Positions 12,201 to 23,890 of a stretch of 64,000 nt of DNA are shown here, in pieces. Location: NCBI RefSeq assembly GCF_010183535.1, contig NC_071333.1:7190587-7254586 (forward strand), written 5' to 3'. The notes under the pieces were generated by a model. The model was not told the origin of the DNA and made no database searches. It saw nothing but the letters and a program-made list of their open reading frames with translations. Position numbers and translations under genes: made by a program. This DNA comes from Caenorhabditis remanei. Its lineage: Eukaryota > Nematoda > Chromadorea > Rhabditida > Rhabditidae. Positions within the stretch are counted from its first letter, which is position 1; the number at the start of each line of letters is the position of its first letter.

Positions 12201-14955
12201 TAAGGTTATATTTTTAGAGAAGTGCACCATTTTAATTGAAAATGAAAGAAGGCACATATCGGGCGCTATTATGCCACATTTTATTAGTCTATTGACTATT
12301 TGTGCACTACCCAGATACCTTATTTTCTCTCATCAGTAAAATAAACACTACAGGAGCAGGACAACCGTACCCAGCGAACTATATGACACTACCGATGAAC
12401 GCAGCTGCTCAAATGACACAGTCCTACATTCAACATCCACAAACCCCACATGACTACTACATGCAGCAACAATTACAACAACAGCAACAAGCTCAAGCTC
12501 AGAGTAATTATGCAAACCCATCTCAGGTTTATCATTTTATTCCTAGTTCTTGCAGAAAATCATAGTTTTCAGTTGCGAAACAGTTTGAGTAATGGTATGA
12601 TTAATCATGCTGGGTATATGGTACAGTCCATGTATCCGGGAGACTATCAGCAACAACAGTTGCAAATGCAACAAGGTCAAATGCCAGTTCAACCAGTTGG
12701 TGCATATACTCCGGAAGGATATTTCATTCCTCATCATATGCAACCAATTCCAGTTCAGCAAGGGTATCCACAGGTTAGTTAAAATAAATTAAATGAAAAT
12801 TTTACTTTGTGTATGAAATATGAAGAACCTTTCAATAGTATTTTGGTTTTTCCGAAAATTCAAGAATTCTTTTAGATGCAACAATCTGGAATAGGTTTCA
12901 ACGGAATGGCTAACACTCAACCCGGTTTTAATATGGAGGGATCGCCAGCGCAGATGGGCTATATTCAAACTGCCAATAAGCCGTTAGACATGGAGATGTC
13001 TCAACAACAACAACAACAGCCATCACAACCTCTTGCACAAGCACAACAAATGCATCCACCAAATCACAACGCTTTCCATCTGCATTCCAAAAGTGACGAT
13101 GTGAGTTTGAATTCTCGGAATTTCATCTTTTATTTTGTATTTTCAGGCAACTCAAATGCAAGCCGACCCGCCGCTAGAAATCAACAGAAATCTAACGAAT
13201 TGGGGAATGACTTATAAGCAAGAGATGCCTGCAAGATCTATTGCGTCTCGCAGAACATGGCAGAATGAGACATTCATTAAGAATGAGTTAGACTTGGTCA
13301 ATAGTAAGGACTCGGTGCCACATATTACTGATGAGGTGAGTTGGATAATGCTGTGAGAAATTATCACAAATCTTGGCTTCGCTAACTCTTAGCAAGGTTA
13401 TAATAAAAAATCGTTTCAGACTACCATTCAACCTGAAGAGACGGCAAGAAGGTTCCCTGAGTTGATGTTAGACAATCATTCGGAGAATCTTGCTCCTGGA
13501 GGTCGTGGACACAGCCGTTATAGTGATCGGGATGACTTATCGACAGGAAGAAAATCTGATGATAGTCCAACCGACACTCCTAGCCGAACATTTGGAGATG
13601 AAGAAAGTTCTGGAGGGAACATGGAGCAAATTGTGAGTTTCGAAATACATTGAAAGTTCGCTATTTTCCATATCATTATATTTTAGGCTGCTGAACGACG
13701 AATCGCCAAAAAAGCTGCGCTCATAGCCAAAACAATGAAAAGGAAAGAGGAAATTGAAGGGAAAGTTGATTTGGCTGAGCAGAGGAATGCTGAGAGACGA
13801 CAAGTTGAAAATGAGAAAAAGGAGTTGGCTTTGAGGAAGAAAGTTGAGAAGGAACAACAGCGGTGAGCGATAAAAAAGCATTCGATATGAGGACATAGTA
13901 TTTTTTCAGACAAAAAATCCTGGAAGAATACAAAAGGAAAAAGTTGGAGAAAGAACTAGGTGCAGAACTTTCGGCAAGATCTACTGGTCGTGGTCACTCT
14001 CAACCACCATTTATCAGAACAAAGTCACAAATGAGTGAAGTAACGGAGTCACGTACAAATACTCCAAGAATGAGAGGTCAATCGTCAGTAGAGCAAAGAC
14101 TCTCAGTCAGCAGTTTGGCAGAACCAAGTGAGTGATTATTATTTGATGAAAAACAGAACATTTTGACTTCCAGCTCACAAGTTATTTGCTAAAACGGTCA
14201 CGAAATCGAATCGAGGACTCATTAATAACGCTCTTCAGTTTAGTGTATTTCCTGGAGCAGTTAATAACGCAACACGGCAAGCGGTAAGGTCAAAAATTTT
14301 GAACCGTACAATGAAAAATTGAAAATGAAGAAATTGTCGATTTTAGAAGTTGGCCGAGTTTATAAAAAAGTATTTTCTGAAAGATGAATAAAAGTGAGAC
14401 CAGCTGAGTTCATATATGACAGAGGCTTGGGTCAAACGAAGCAGATGGTGTAAAATGAGGACGGGCTACTTAAGATTTTAACTATTCTAATAAGTTTATT
14501 TAATTCTGTTATAAAACACTTACAGACAATCACTCAAATGGCATCATCCAGCTCCAAACACTTCCTTCTCCTGTTCAGAGATCAAAAGTGCCAATATCGA
14601 GGGTTGTATACATGGGACGAGGTGAGAGACCACTTTCCAACCCTTCACTTTCTCACATTTGATGAGTTTCCAGGTCTCTGACACCGCTGTCAAAATATCG
14701 GGACAAGGACCGCCAAAGTGTACCGAAGCGATGATGAATATGATGTTCAAGTGAGTTTCATTTCACTGACATGAATTCACAAAACATGACATAAACCATG
14801 AAAAATATTCCAGATATGATTCGGGAGCCAAGAATTTCTCACAAATCGCCACGAAACATCTATCGGCTACAATTGATGGATTTGCAATTCTTGATCAGTA
14901 CTGGCAAAAGCCTCGGATTCCCCACTCGGGAACGCCTGCCCATAAAACTAATTAA
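9203..14955 (+). CDS. ptrn-1: Patronin/CAMSAP microtubule minus-end-binding protein
   Basis: Twenty-two exons, 1110 aa, all phases consistent. Exons: 9203-9256, 9520-9621, 9839-9940, 9993-10106, 10211-10296, 10781-11001, 11049-11109, 11176-11324, 11384-11664, 11764-11885, 11979-12199, 12354-12526, 12573-12773, 12876-13100, 13147-13335, 13420-13632, 13687-13862, 13910-14127, 14174-14283, 14526-14621, 14674-14750, 14814-14955. The order matches CAMSAP: N-terminal conserved region (SIRWLISRVYEE), an unusual CH domain at ~165-265 (LLFWINKICLLV, DISDGQCLCALLHWY), a low-complexity Gln/Met-rich middle, a charged helix ~840-920 (AAERRIAKKAALIAKTMKRK), and the C-terminal CKK domain ~970-1110 (NRGLINNALQFSVFPG, FLLLFRDQKCQYRGLYTW). 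CKK caps and protects microtubule minus ends. In C. elegans PTRN-1 stabilises non-centrosomal microtubules in neurons and epidermis. Orthology is secure; exact exon ends in the Gln-rich part are less so. Confidence 0.96.
12469..12515 (+). repeat. Gln-rich CAA/CAG run inside ptrn-1
   Basis: A run of CAA and CAG codons lies in the linker between CH and CKK, with a second shorter run near 13000-13020 and another near 12650. The tracts are imperfect and within coding exons, typical of a disordered linker that varies in length between species. Confidence 0.6.
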
Positions 14956-15786
14956 TTGATGATAACCACTACCAAACTCTTTGGTGCTTTGTAGAAAAAC
15001 CAGTAAATGCGCATTTTTCACTTATTTCTTATTTCTTTTTTCCCTAAAATTGTTCAGATAACGAGCTTTGCGAAAAATTAAAAGAAAATTAACCCGAAAT
15101 CTTTTTTAAATCAAAAAAAGTTATTTATTTTCTGTGATTCTTGTTCAGTTGTCAAAAAATATATGAACCAGTTGAATGGATTCATTTTTTTCAGTTTTTG
15201 ATTCCTAACTTGTGAAACTTTTCTTGTTCATCCCATGCCTTCTTCAAAAAGTGTAATTGTCATTTTGTGCCCGTCAAAATCTTTTCTATCCCCATTTGGC
15301 CAGATTTACTTACGAATAAATTTGAATCTTTCATGAATTATTTGTTCAGATCAAAAGTCGATGGAATGAACAATTTGAAAAAGAAAAAGAGGAAATAATT
15401 GGAACAAAAAATGAGAAAGTTGCAATCAAACAGCTTATGTTGTCTTGTTGAATTTTGTCAGGCTACAAAGCTGCCACTTTCTATTGTTGCCAAGTTCAGT
15501 TTCTAAAGTCTTTCATTTTTTCACATTCTTGGGGTTCGATTTTAGATGATCAAGATGATCGCCGGCAAATCGTGGCTTCTTGCTTTGTTCGAAAAAAAAA
15601 ACGACAAAATAATTGACGACGTTGGGTTTTGTCTTCGAAGTTGCGCTATTGGTGACGTGTCGATTGTCTACTTCTTACTTTGTCTTCACTTTCTTCAAAA
15701 CCACTGTTGACGCTGTAAAGCAGCTTACTGTTTGAATGTCTATTATTCTTGCGTAACACGTCGTTTTTCCTCCTATACCTTGTGGT
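14956..15786. other. ptrn-1 3' flank and spacer
   Basis: AT-rich 3' UTR and intergenic DNA with no credible coding frame. A perfect AATAAA at 15315-15320 lies 360 nt after the ptrn-1 stop and is the best poly(A) signal. From about 15500 the DNA becomes less AT-rich, with a TGACGTG element near 15652, as it approaches the DB-protein promoter. Confidence 0.45.
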
Positions 15787-15826
15787 TGACTCATCAACAG
15801 GTCTTCTTTGTGAAAGCATTATAAAA
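15787..15826 (+). promoter_or_regulatory. Likely core promoter of the DB-domain gene
   Basis: An AP-1-type TGACTCA at 15787-15793 is followed by TATAAAA at 15820-15826, 74 nt before the ATG at 15900. No acceptor lies between them, so the transcript is probably not trans-spliced. A TATA box at this distance fits a strongly expressed, stage-regulated gene. Confidence 0.45.
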
Positions 15827-15899
15827 ACTACTGCGAAAGCATTGACAAAATTCAAATCGCTCTCGTTTCGCTTTACCAAGTAAACGCGTTCCAAATACC

Positions 15900-16687
15900 A
15901 TGCAGAGTGTCTTGGCAGTTTTTGGCTTTTTGGCTATTTTGGCGGTTAGCGATGCCTGTTTTGCATCTGGAATTTGTGGAGGAGGTTGTGCTCCACCACC
16001 ACCACCAGTGTGCTCAGGAGGATGCGGAGGTGGTTATTCCTGTGGAAGATATGGATGCTTCAGTGCAAAGGCTAGAGGATCCAAGACTTTGTCTTTCAAG
16101 AGCGAGGTAATATTTATTTTATAGCTAGCTTCCAATATTTTAATGTATTTCAGAGAACCTTGTCTCCAGATGAAAAGTTCATGAAGTGCTGCGAAGAGAG
16201 AAACCTTCCAGATGCCTGTCTGTCGAAATGTTCATTCCGCACTTACACCAAAACTGCTCTCCAAGCTATGTACTTCAAACAAGACTATTGCCCAATGCAA
16301 GCTGCTGCTGATATCCAATACTGTGCTGCTCAAGGACAAGATCACACTGATTGCTGCGTTAGAAACGCTGTCGGAACTACTTTGGCTGGAAACAAAGTGA
16401 GTTTTACTCTGTTGAACCGAATAAATTGCTAATTTAAAAACTTTTAGTGCTTCACGTTCTGCGACCAACGCCCTGGAAACGTGACTCAACTTGATCTCTC
16501 ATACCTAGCCTGTTACGACAGATTTGAGAACATGAAGGCCTGCTTCTGGCAGAAATTGAACGAACAATCAACTCCAGAGTTCTCTTCTAACATTGATGCC
16601 GAGTCAGAGTTTTCCGAGCAAGGACCCAATAGACACTTCGCTCTGTCTTCAGCCAGAACTTTCCAAGCTAAGACTTTCGGTCAATAA
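15900..16687 (+). CDS. Secreted Cys-rich protein with DB-type module
   Basis: Three exons (15900-16106, 16154-16396, 16448-16687), 229 aa. An N-terminal signal peptide (LAVFGFLAILAVSDACFA) is followed by a Gly/Pro/Cys-rich segment (GGGCAPPPPPVCSGGCGGG). A nematode DB-like module then begins at ~75: FMKCCEERNLPDACLSKCSF, a middle CAAQGQDHTDCCVRN block, and CFTFCDQRPG...LACYD...CFW. The CC...C...C, CC and CFxFC spacing is the hallmark of this nematode-specific extracellular family, whose biochemical role is unknown; a cuticle or extracellular matrix role is usually inferred. The C-terminal ~40 residues are Ser/Glu-rich and lack Cys. A TATA box and the short upstream region suggest its own promoter. 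The start is chosen because it directly precedes the signal peptide. Confidence 0.88.
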
Positions 16688-17286
16688 TTTATTACTCCGT
16701 ACCTTATGCACCGAACTTTTGATTGTAAAAATGGTCCCATATTATATTTGATGAGTGTTTGAGTTCTCAACAATCCGATAAAGTTGTTTAGCACTACGCG
16801 GTCTTGGTTAATAGTACAAAGAAGTAGGCAATTTCACACAATTTATGGTTAGCTGATAAGACGACACAGAGTGGATTGATAATCGAACAACTGTCAATTA
16901 GAAAGCAGGGAGAAACGCCAAAACGTGCGAGCCGGCAGATTGATTGAAATGAAATATACAGTTGAAGTAGGAAAGTTATACGTGAGTACCATCAAGAAAA
17001 CTTTGAATACGGATCATCTGGTGGTACTTTGAACAAAATAGCATTACTTCAGAAAAAGAAAGCCCTAGAAAATGGCACAGAAGTTATTCAATCAATTACA
17101 AATAAGTTTATTCAGATAGAATTTCAATTTTTAGAGAAAACGTATATGATGGAAAGCGAAAATTTCATTCATGCATATTGCACTTGACACATACTATCTA
17201 GTCACAGTACTCAATTCTGCTCCAAGTTCACCGGTTTGGAGGACAACTGGCTCTTTGAAAAATGCTTCTTATTTTACATTCTCAAA
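16688..17286. other. Spacer between two small secreted/membrane protein genes
   Basis: AT-rich with no coding frame of note. No perfect AATAAA was found right after the DB gene. The last ~100 bases hold an open frame (ATG at 17236) continuous with the next gene, which could extend its N-terminus by 17 residues. Confidence 0.35.
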
Positions 17287-17900
17287 ATGAATTTCCTTAT
17301 GAAGACTGGTGAGTTGTTTTGCAAAATCCCGTTGAACTATCTAGCTTTTTTCGCCGCCATGCTTATCTTCATTCCGCCTCGCCACGAACTGAAAACCATT
17401 GATAAGGTGGCATCCATTTTTTCAAACGATAATTGTTCATTGTCAAACTTGTTTTGAACTTCTCATTTTACTAATTTATTTTCAGCAAACAATGTCAAGG
17501 GTTTGTTATTCCCAATTTGTGCTCACTGATTGCGGGCCAGCTGTCCGTTATTTGACTGAAGAAATTGTTGGAAATGTTCCACAATATCGTGTTGGAATCT
17601 TGTTCCTCAACCGTCAGTTTTGTCCTTTTTCATTATACAAGCTGAAAATTGCTTTCACGACAATATCAATACAATTTTCTGAATAAAATTATTTCAGCTC
17701 ATCCTGCCGTTATTCGACCATTTCCACTACACGCCAACCCTTTCAACGCGTACCCACTCGATTTTCAATACCTGCGACAAGTGAATCCACAAATTTTCGA
17801 AGGAGCAAATGTAAATATCCTCCCGGAAGAAAGGCCAGAAGCGCAGCAGACGTCAGTTATTGTTAAAAACCCAAACCATCGAAAAAACCAGAATAATTGA
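17287..17900 (+). CDS. Unknown small protein with N-terminal hydrophobic segment
   Basis: Three exons (17287-17406, 17486-17612, 17698-17900) with consensus splice sites and closed phases, 149 aa. Residues ~13-29 are hydrophobic (IPLNYLAFFAAMLIFIP), serving as a signal peptide or membrane anchor. The middle carries two Cys residues (VCYSQFVLTDCGP). The C-terminus is Pro/Asn-rich and charged (NPFNAYPLDFQYLRQVNP, then EERPEAQQ), with no obvious catalytic motif. An upstream ATG at 17236 would add 17 residues. I do not recognise the family. Real splice sites in all three parts make a genuine gene likely. AATAAA at 18013-18018 supplies a poly(A) signal. Confidence 0.65.
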
Positions 17901-18012
17901 AATTGGTTTCTTGAATTGTTCTACCCGAAAGGTTGTAATGATTGCTTAGCTTTCAGGCAATAATTATATTTTCAAAATGAAGTTTGTAGAGTCTTTGATT
18001 ATGAACATGTGT

Positions 18013-18018
18013 AATAAA
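18013..18018 (+). terminator. Poly(A) signal AATAAA
   Basis: A perfect AATAAA lies 113 nt after the stop of the 149-aa gene, on the same strand, in AT-rich DNA. Confidence 0.5.
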
Positions 18019-18658
18019 GCATTATATGAAAGTTCAGAAAAGATCATTTGGATAGCGTTTGCTTGAAAAGCTAAACAATCAAGACTTTGATTCTCAGTAT
18101 TTGTATTACATTGCTCAAACAATCGAAACATTTGGGAAGAAACGGAATTAAGAGGAAAACCATAAAAAATACAATCTATGATAATATTTAAAGAAGAGAG
18201 GGAATGGCAAAAACTGGCAAATAAATGGAAAGCTACAAAAAATTTTATCCACTTTCCAAACAGGATGGCAGAGTTAAAATTGCAAACGAAAAGATAAGGG
18301 GAATCGGTAAGAATTATTGGAGAAGAGAGTTCTCATTTTCTGAGATCTGCATATAAGGAATTCGATTTGAATTATGTATACAACAAAGTGGAAGGGAACG
18401 CCGTGCTTACAAACATTATGATAAGTTGGTACACGCATTGCACTGGTAGGGAAAGATCAAAAAACGGGAGGTTAACAGACATGGACTTAACAAACTGGAG
18501 ATGGATTACAGAACGAACTGATATTACAAAGAAATATACAAAATTTAAAGAGCTCATCGACAAAGAAAATTATAGAATGTAGGTCAAAACATAAACAAAA
18601 AGAATAGATATGATTAGGAAGTTGAACATGAGAGACGGCACATTTTAACTTATTCCAA

Positions 18659-20909
18659 TCAGACATCCGTCTGGGCTATGAACCAATCTTCCCTATAGTA
18701 TAGAGCGAAATATGGTTTTCCTTTGACGCTGGCGGTAGGGATCTCGTACAAATACATATCGTTCATCAAATATGCTTTCTGGAATAAATTCCTATGAGAA
18801 GAAAAATTATTCCGCTACATAGAGCTATGAAATTGTTGTGAACAATTTTATGATCACTGACTGCAGGGTTTTTTATATCTGTCGAAAATCCAATTCCAAC
18901 TACCAATGAGGTCCATATTTTCCCAATTAGCTGGTAACTTACATCCCGAAACCGCACAACGGTCACATAGTGACCATGGAATTTGGAGTATTGTTCGTAA
19001 TATACGACTCCTCCCAGGTTCCAATAACTATTTCTCTCCAGGTTTTCTACAAGTTTCAGATTGATCCGATTTTCGAACTTGGCAATTCTTCCATCAGTAT
19101 GAGTAGATGCGGCCGAGACAAACAGAAGGTTGCCAAGATCCCATATTGTTTGGAAGCAACCACCAATCTCTCCCTGAAACATACAGTATTTCAAGACATA
19201 TCAGTTTTGAAAAAACTCACACAAAAGCGACATGTCTTTTCTACTTGCTCTAATCCTCCGATTTTGTAAGCAACCAGACTCCGCATTCTAGCTGGATTAT
19301 GAAACTTGAACGGTGGTGGCAGAGATATTCGTGTACCCTGAAACACACATTATCATTAACGTTACATCATCAGAAATTTGAATACCTTATCGATAATCAT
19401 TTCTTCATTGTAGCATTCGTTGCATTCGAATGTCTTGTACTCTGTCGGATTTCGAAAAGTAGCATCGAAATACTTTTCTTCCAAAGCTCTGAAAAAATAA
19501 AACATTGATATAAGATTACAATCGTCCAGCCACCTATAAAAATCTTCCGCATCTTCCTCTTTTTCTTCTTGGTAGTTCATGAGTAGTTTCAACAAGCCTG
19601 TGCAATTAATGGCTATCCAGCCGGTTCTGACTTGAGCAGCAATGACTCTCATGGCATCATCAATAAGCTGAAAATAATTTATCGCATTATCGTTTAGTTG
19701 TTAATTTTACCACTCACCGACACTGGTTTCTTTTTTTCTATGTAATCGACAAATGGTGGGCATGCGAAGAGAGCTTGGAGTGTGGCTATGGCAAAACACT
19801 CGTTTTTGGGGTTGAGAATAGTCTGGAGTGTGAAAATTGTGATCTCTGAAAGTATGAAACACGTTACCGTCAGTCGTCTGTTATTATGCACGTTCAATAG
19901 AATTTCATTCACAAATCCTGGATTGAAGTTGACTTTCACATAATCAGCAAGTCTCCTGTGAGTTTCTCCGTATCCCTTTGTGGACACATAGTTTTTCACT
20001 AGCCGATTTTCACTCAAACAAAATACGTGTTGCTCTAAATCCTTGGCAAACGTCCATCTAAAATAAGTTCAATTGTTATTCATTTCTCATATTTTAACAA
20101 TTACATTTCTTCTTTCTGGATTTGTTTAACGCCATTGATAGAACCGTTGGAACTTCTGTTGTCTGGCGAGTCGCTCTGTAAGTTTTCTTATTGATATACA
20201 TAGTTTTAAATAATCCGGATATGTTTCAATTTGTATTCTGATCACTTGACTTGTTTCAGTATGAAGGTCATTTATGCTTGAGTCCTTGAAACAGCTTCTT
20301 TCAGTGTGTTGGGCGTGCTTATCTTTATTCAAAATCTTGATTTCATAACTTCGCAGACACCGATTGATTTGTGGCAAAAACTGTGTGAAAAGTAAAACAA
20401 AAATTGTAAGCAGATGAGTTTTTTTTGTATATTGAATATCATTCAACCAAATTCATTCATCCCGAAAATGAGTTTACATGTTACAGTTCCGGTCTAACCC
20501 AGTATTGAAATTGGGGTCATCAATGATACCAAACGAGTATTATCATCTGATCACCATAAAAACTCCCACACAAAAACACTCTTGTAGAACTTTTATGTTC
20601 GGTAGCATTTCTTTGTGTTTTCGTAGACTATTGGCATTTACACGGACTAGCTTATAAATAAAGAGAACCAAACTAACACTCTCAAAAGAAGAAGTTGTTT
20701 CAATGTCCGATAGATCGATTGATCTTTTCTTCAGAGACTCCTTATTCGGTTTACCACGGAAGCTCTTCCTGATAGTTTTGACGGCTGATGCTAACACAGG
20801 TCTACAAGCGTTTCATATGTGAAATTATTTAGGTTTGAAAAACTTACATTCTCTCAAAAAATATGGGTTTTGTTGGTGATTGGCTTTTCATTAGGACCAA
20901 GGTATCCAT
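18659..20909 (-). CDS. Divergent USP-like ubiquitin hydrolase, copy A
   Basis: Ten exons on the minus strand: 20909-20848, 20801-20678, 20175-20105, 20057-19868, 19822-19718, 19667-19534, 19488-19386, 19337-19221, 19173-18943, 18778-18659; 418 aa. A Cys box at ~154-170 reads PKNECFAIATLQALFACPPF, with Cys158 aligning with the USP nucleophile. Two Cx2C pairs (FECNEC, TCRFC) match the USP zinc ribbon. The His box is HGHYVTVV (His370), followed by AYLMND, where Asn385/Asp386 sit where USPs carry their third catalytic residue. The usual GLxNxGNTCYMN sequence is absent. Predicted role: ubiquitin or ubiquitin-like protease; activity is unproven. It forms a tandem pair with copy B (23891-26240), with the same intron positions and identical lengths for five exons (71, 105, 134, 103, 117 nt). 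Confidence 0.8.
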
Positions 20910-21048
20910 TGATTTTGAGTGTTGTTGATTGTTACTGTAATATTTCTTTTTGGATTTGGTAGAGATTAGAACAAATGAATGATATTTCAATTGACGACAG
21001 ATATACTTATTGCATATGTACATCTGTCTAAAGAAAAACAAAAAAAAA

Positions 21049-21066
21049 GAGAGAGAGAGAGAGAGA
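21049..21066 (+). repeat. (GA)n microsatellite
   Basis: Nine GA dinucleotides in a row, about 140 nt upstream of the start codon of USP-like copy A. GA tracts are common in nematode core promoters. Confidence 0.8.
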
Positions 21067-22039
21067 ACGTGAGCGGGTAGTCATGCCCTCGCTCAATGAA
21101 GAGAACTGAACTTGTAAACTACTGTTCGCGTCCTTCTTACTTATATGTAGGCCCCACTCCTTATGGCCAGATGTTGGGATTCGGAAAAACTGGGAGAAGT
21201 GGGTCTTCTCCTATTGCACATCTGTGTGGGTGGTTGTCTCCAACTTTGGAAAGTTGAAAAAGTGAAAGCACCTGGCATCGAGTGCCAGAAAAAAGTGCTC
21301 TATGGAATAGACAAATGAACAGCTGCGGTCTGTACACCCGACATTTCACTACTTTTACCCAGAAGAGATAGTTCGGAATTAAATTGACGTAAACATCTGC
21401 GAGATTGAAGCTGGAGGTTCTAAAATAATATTGATTGGTACAGAAGCAGATAAGTATCAAAAAAGCAATCTGGAACAGAAATGAATGAGGATGTTCCAGA
21501 AAAGCAAAATCTTTTTAGTTCTATGCATTTTGAACTTTTGTAGGTGAACATGAAATACTGTTCGAAAAGCGACGGTATGTCGTCCGAAAAAGCTCAATGC
21601 GTTTTTAATCCTTTTTTTCAATCGCCTTGTTATTTTCAATAATTTTCATAGTTTGAATATATCCATTTGAAAAACGTGGCAACTGACAAAAGTGAAAGGC
21701 GAATGGTTCCAGACAAGAACACAAAGATTAACTAATAAGCAAAACAACAATAGCTAGCCATTCGAACGATAAACTGAATGATTACTGTCAGGTACGAGTG
21801 GTGGAATGGCTTTCTGTAATCAACAGTTCAGATTGAACTCGGAAAGCGTGTTGAATTTCTATTTTCATCGGAAAAGATTTTTTGTTATAATTAAAGTGTT
21901 GGCGCGCTCAGCCTAACCCGAATTGCCGACAAGATAGGGTTTCCCTTTTCCGAACATAACTTTTATCGAATACGTGGCATAAAAAACGACAGGCAAAAAG
22001 TGTAGGTGAGCTAGTAAAAGAACGCATAAACATACACGA

Positions 22040-22056
22040 GTCGTGGGTTCCCGAAC
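22040..22056. promoter_or_regulatory. 17-nt block shared by both USP-like upstream regions (copy A side)
   Basis: GTCGTGGGTTCCCGAAC is identical to 27319-27335. It contains TTCccGAA, the inverted-unit core of a heat-shock element, although there is no third unit. It lies 1131 nt upstream of the copy A ATG. Conservation through the gene duplication suggests function or a recent duplication. Confidence 0.4.
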
Positions 22057-23066
22057 TGTTTTATTAAGGGAAAAAACCGAGGAATCAGAGAATAGGTATA
22101 AAGCGAGAAAAAAACTGCGTTGGATAGTGAGAAAAATTGAAGAAAACGAGGTGCATCGTCAAAAAAAGAAGAAGCGAGGAATAAAGACGGTGTAGACGAA
22201 AACGTGAGAAACCATTCGTTTTCAATTGACTGATGTTTCGTTTCATAAAAAGAGAGACCAAGCCACGTCTCCAAAATCGATCATCCAATTTGAGCAACTA
22301 GTGGATGGACACGTGTCGGCTAACAATATTTTATGCATGCACAGAAAAAATAGAATTGTAGGTACATAACATCAAAAGTGGTATTCACTTAGAAAGATCA
22401 TGTAGCAATTGTTACAGTAGTTCACTTCTGAAACACACTTTATTCGGAATACGCGTGAGACGGATTGCGAATATAATTGGGTTTTCGTATAGAACACCTC
22501 ACATAAAAAGATGGATTCGAGGGCTCCATTGGTTCTGTTCGATAGCATCCTTTTTTGGTGAAACCTATAATTTTATTCATGAGATTTTCGAATCCTGTTT
22601 TAATTGGATTTTAGTTCAGTTTTTCTTTGTGAGCAACGTCATATGGGACATCACTTTATCAGTTGAAAGAAGCTTTACGATAACTTTTTCTACATGTTCA
22701 TTCGATGAGGCAATAGACCATTCAACAGTCTACTTCTGCGGGCTGTAGTCTTTTCAGCTGCTATCATTATCTCAATATTAATCACATGAACTAGTTGCAC
22801 CCTTTTCACTAAAATGTTGTGAATCTGAATCAGTGCTCCAAATGACTAGACACAGACTGACCAGCCTGTAGTCACACTTATCACTTTTTCTCTGCCACGA
22901 ATCACTTTGATAAGAGAGTCATAATAATTTCATTTTTTCTCCCAACTTTTTTGTTTGATTTGACAAGGTTTCATAACTATCTCCGTAATTGAAACTTAGA
23001 AATTTTAATTTTAGATGGTCCGGGTGTATAAAAAAATTACCTTATTTTCTTCAAAATATTCCAGCA

Positions 23067-23344
23067 ATGAATAAAACTTCTTCCGACAAAGTCTTCACTC
23101 TCAGACCAATTCGTCCTCTCAAATATGTTGGTCACATAGCCATTACGGAGTACGGATTTATTATCCAGCGTACAAAAATTGAAAAATACGGGAAGGCCCT
23201 TACCGGTATGTTCTCCTGTTTTCCCAAACTATTAAACTGTTTTTACAATTATTAATCTGAATAAACATTTTAGATCTCATCAGACGATCAAGGCCGCAGG
23301 TCATTGTGCCCAATCCCTATTTTGAAAAAAAAGATGGGAAATGA
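23067..23344 (+). CDS. Small unknown protein (69 aa) between the two USP-like genes
   Basis: Two exons (23067-23205, 23274-23344) with GTATGT and ATTTTAG splice signals and closed phase. The acceptor ATATTCCAG ends two bases before the ATG, so the message is probably trans-spliced or has a 5' UTR intron. The protein is basic and compact: VFTLRPIRPLKYVGHIAITE, a GFIIQRTKIEKYGKAL segment, a LIRRSRPQVIVPNPYF stretch and a charged end. There is no signal peptide, membrane helix or known motif. AATAAA at 23369-23374 is 25 nt after the stop, a very typical spacing. It lies on the strand opposite to both neighbours. I do not recognise a family. Confidence 0.6.
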
Positions 23345-23890
23345 ATAATTTTGGTTTGTATTATTGTAAATAAATGTTTAAATTTGTTTCAGAACGTATT
23401 TTTTATAACGCAAAATTACCAATTCATAACGATCTATAAAGTACTGGTTTCGTGAAGAGAAATGGGGGGCACAACCAAGAAAATGAGAACCGAGTGATTT
23501 TCCAGAGTAATCGAACCAGTGTCAGAAAGAGTTGGAGGCAGAAAGGCAGAACGTGATCTTCTTATGCAATCAAAGGCCATTAGAAAGGGAAAATATGTCA
23601 TTTTTTGAGATAGTTCCTCTGGCGAAACATATTGTGCCAAAGAGAGATACTCGGGAAAACTGGTGTCTATGATAAGAATAGTCGGGAAACTAGAAAACAA
23701 AACTGGGAAATGGGAAAAATAGAGAATGGAAGTAGCCTGTAAAATTATTGCAGTTTCAAGTGAATAGAGAAATGACACGAAAAATTTCTAAAAACCTTCT
23801 ATTATTCAGCTATGCTGATTGTTTCACGAGGGATAGAACTTGGGTACAGAAAATGAGGTGATTTAAGAGAAGGGAAGAGGTATGAGAACT
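23345..23890. other. Converging 3' flanks of the 69-aa gene and USP-like copy B
   Basis: Contains the poly(A) signal of the plus-strand gene, then low-complexity DNA in which a minus-strand Ser/Phe/Leu-rich open frame has no splice or start support. It probably includes the 3' UTR of copy B. No perfect minus-strand AATAAA was seen close to the stop. Confidence 0.35.
23369..23374 (+). terminator. Poly(A) signal AATAAA
   Basis: A perfect AATAAA 25 nt past the stop codon of the 69-aa gene supports that gene being real. Confidence 0.5.

Larger units (their letters stand above)
20910..23066. other. Upstream region of USP-like copy A
   Basis: No coding frame I believe. It holds a (GA)n tract at 21049-21066, GGCGCG text at 21901-21906, and a 17-nt block at 22040-22056 (GTCGTGGGTTCCCGAAC). 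That block recurs exactly 1.08 kb upstream of copy B, compared with 1.13 kb here. The 22100-22300 stretch is purine-rich. It probably contains the copy A promoter and, at its right end, the promoter of the small plus-strand gene at 23067. Confidence 0.4.

Noticed and set aside
18367..18582. 71-codon plus-strand ORF in the 3' flank of USP-like copy A
   Set aside because: It is basic with no start context or splice support, and a minus-strand frame over the same DNA is equally open. Probably the 3' UTR of copy A.
22455..22748. 97-codon frame with hydrophobic segments upstream of the 69-aa gene
   Set aside because: It begins at GTG rather than ATG, has no acceptor or poly(A) context, and the hydrophobicity follows from T-rich DNA.
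22850..22900. Short inverted repeat around GACTA...TAGTC as a microRNA hairpin
   Set aside because: The stem is only about five or six pairs, too short for a precursor. I found no match to well-known worm microRNA mature sequences I could recall.
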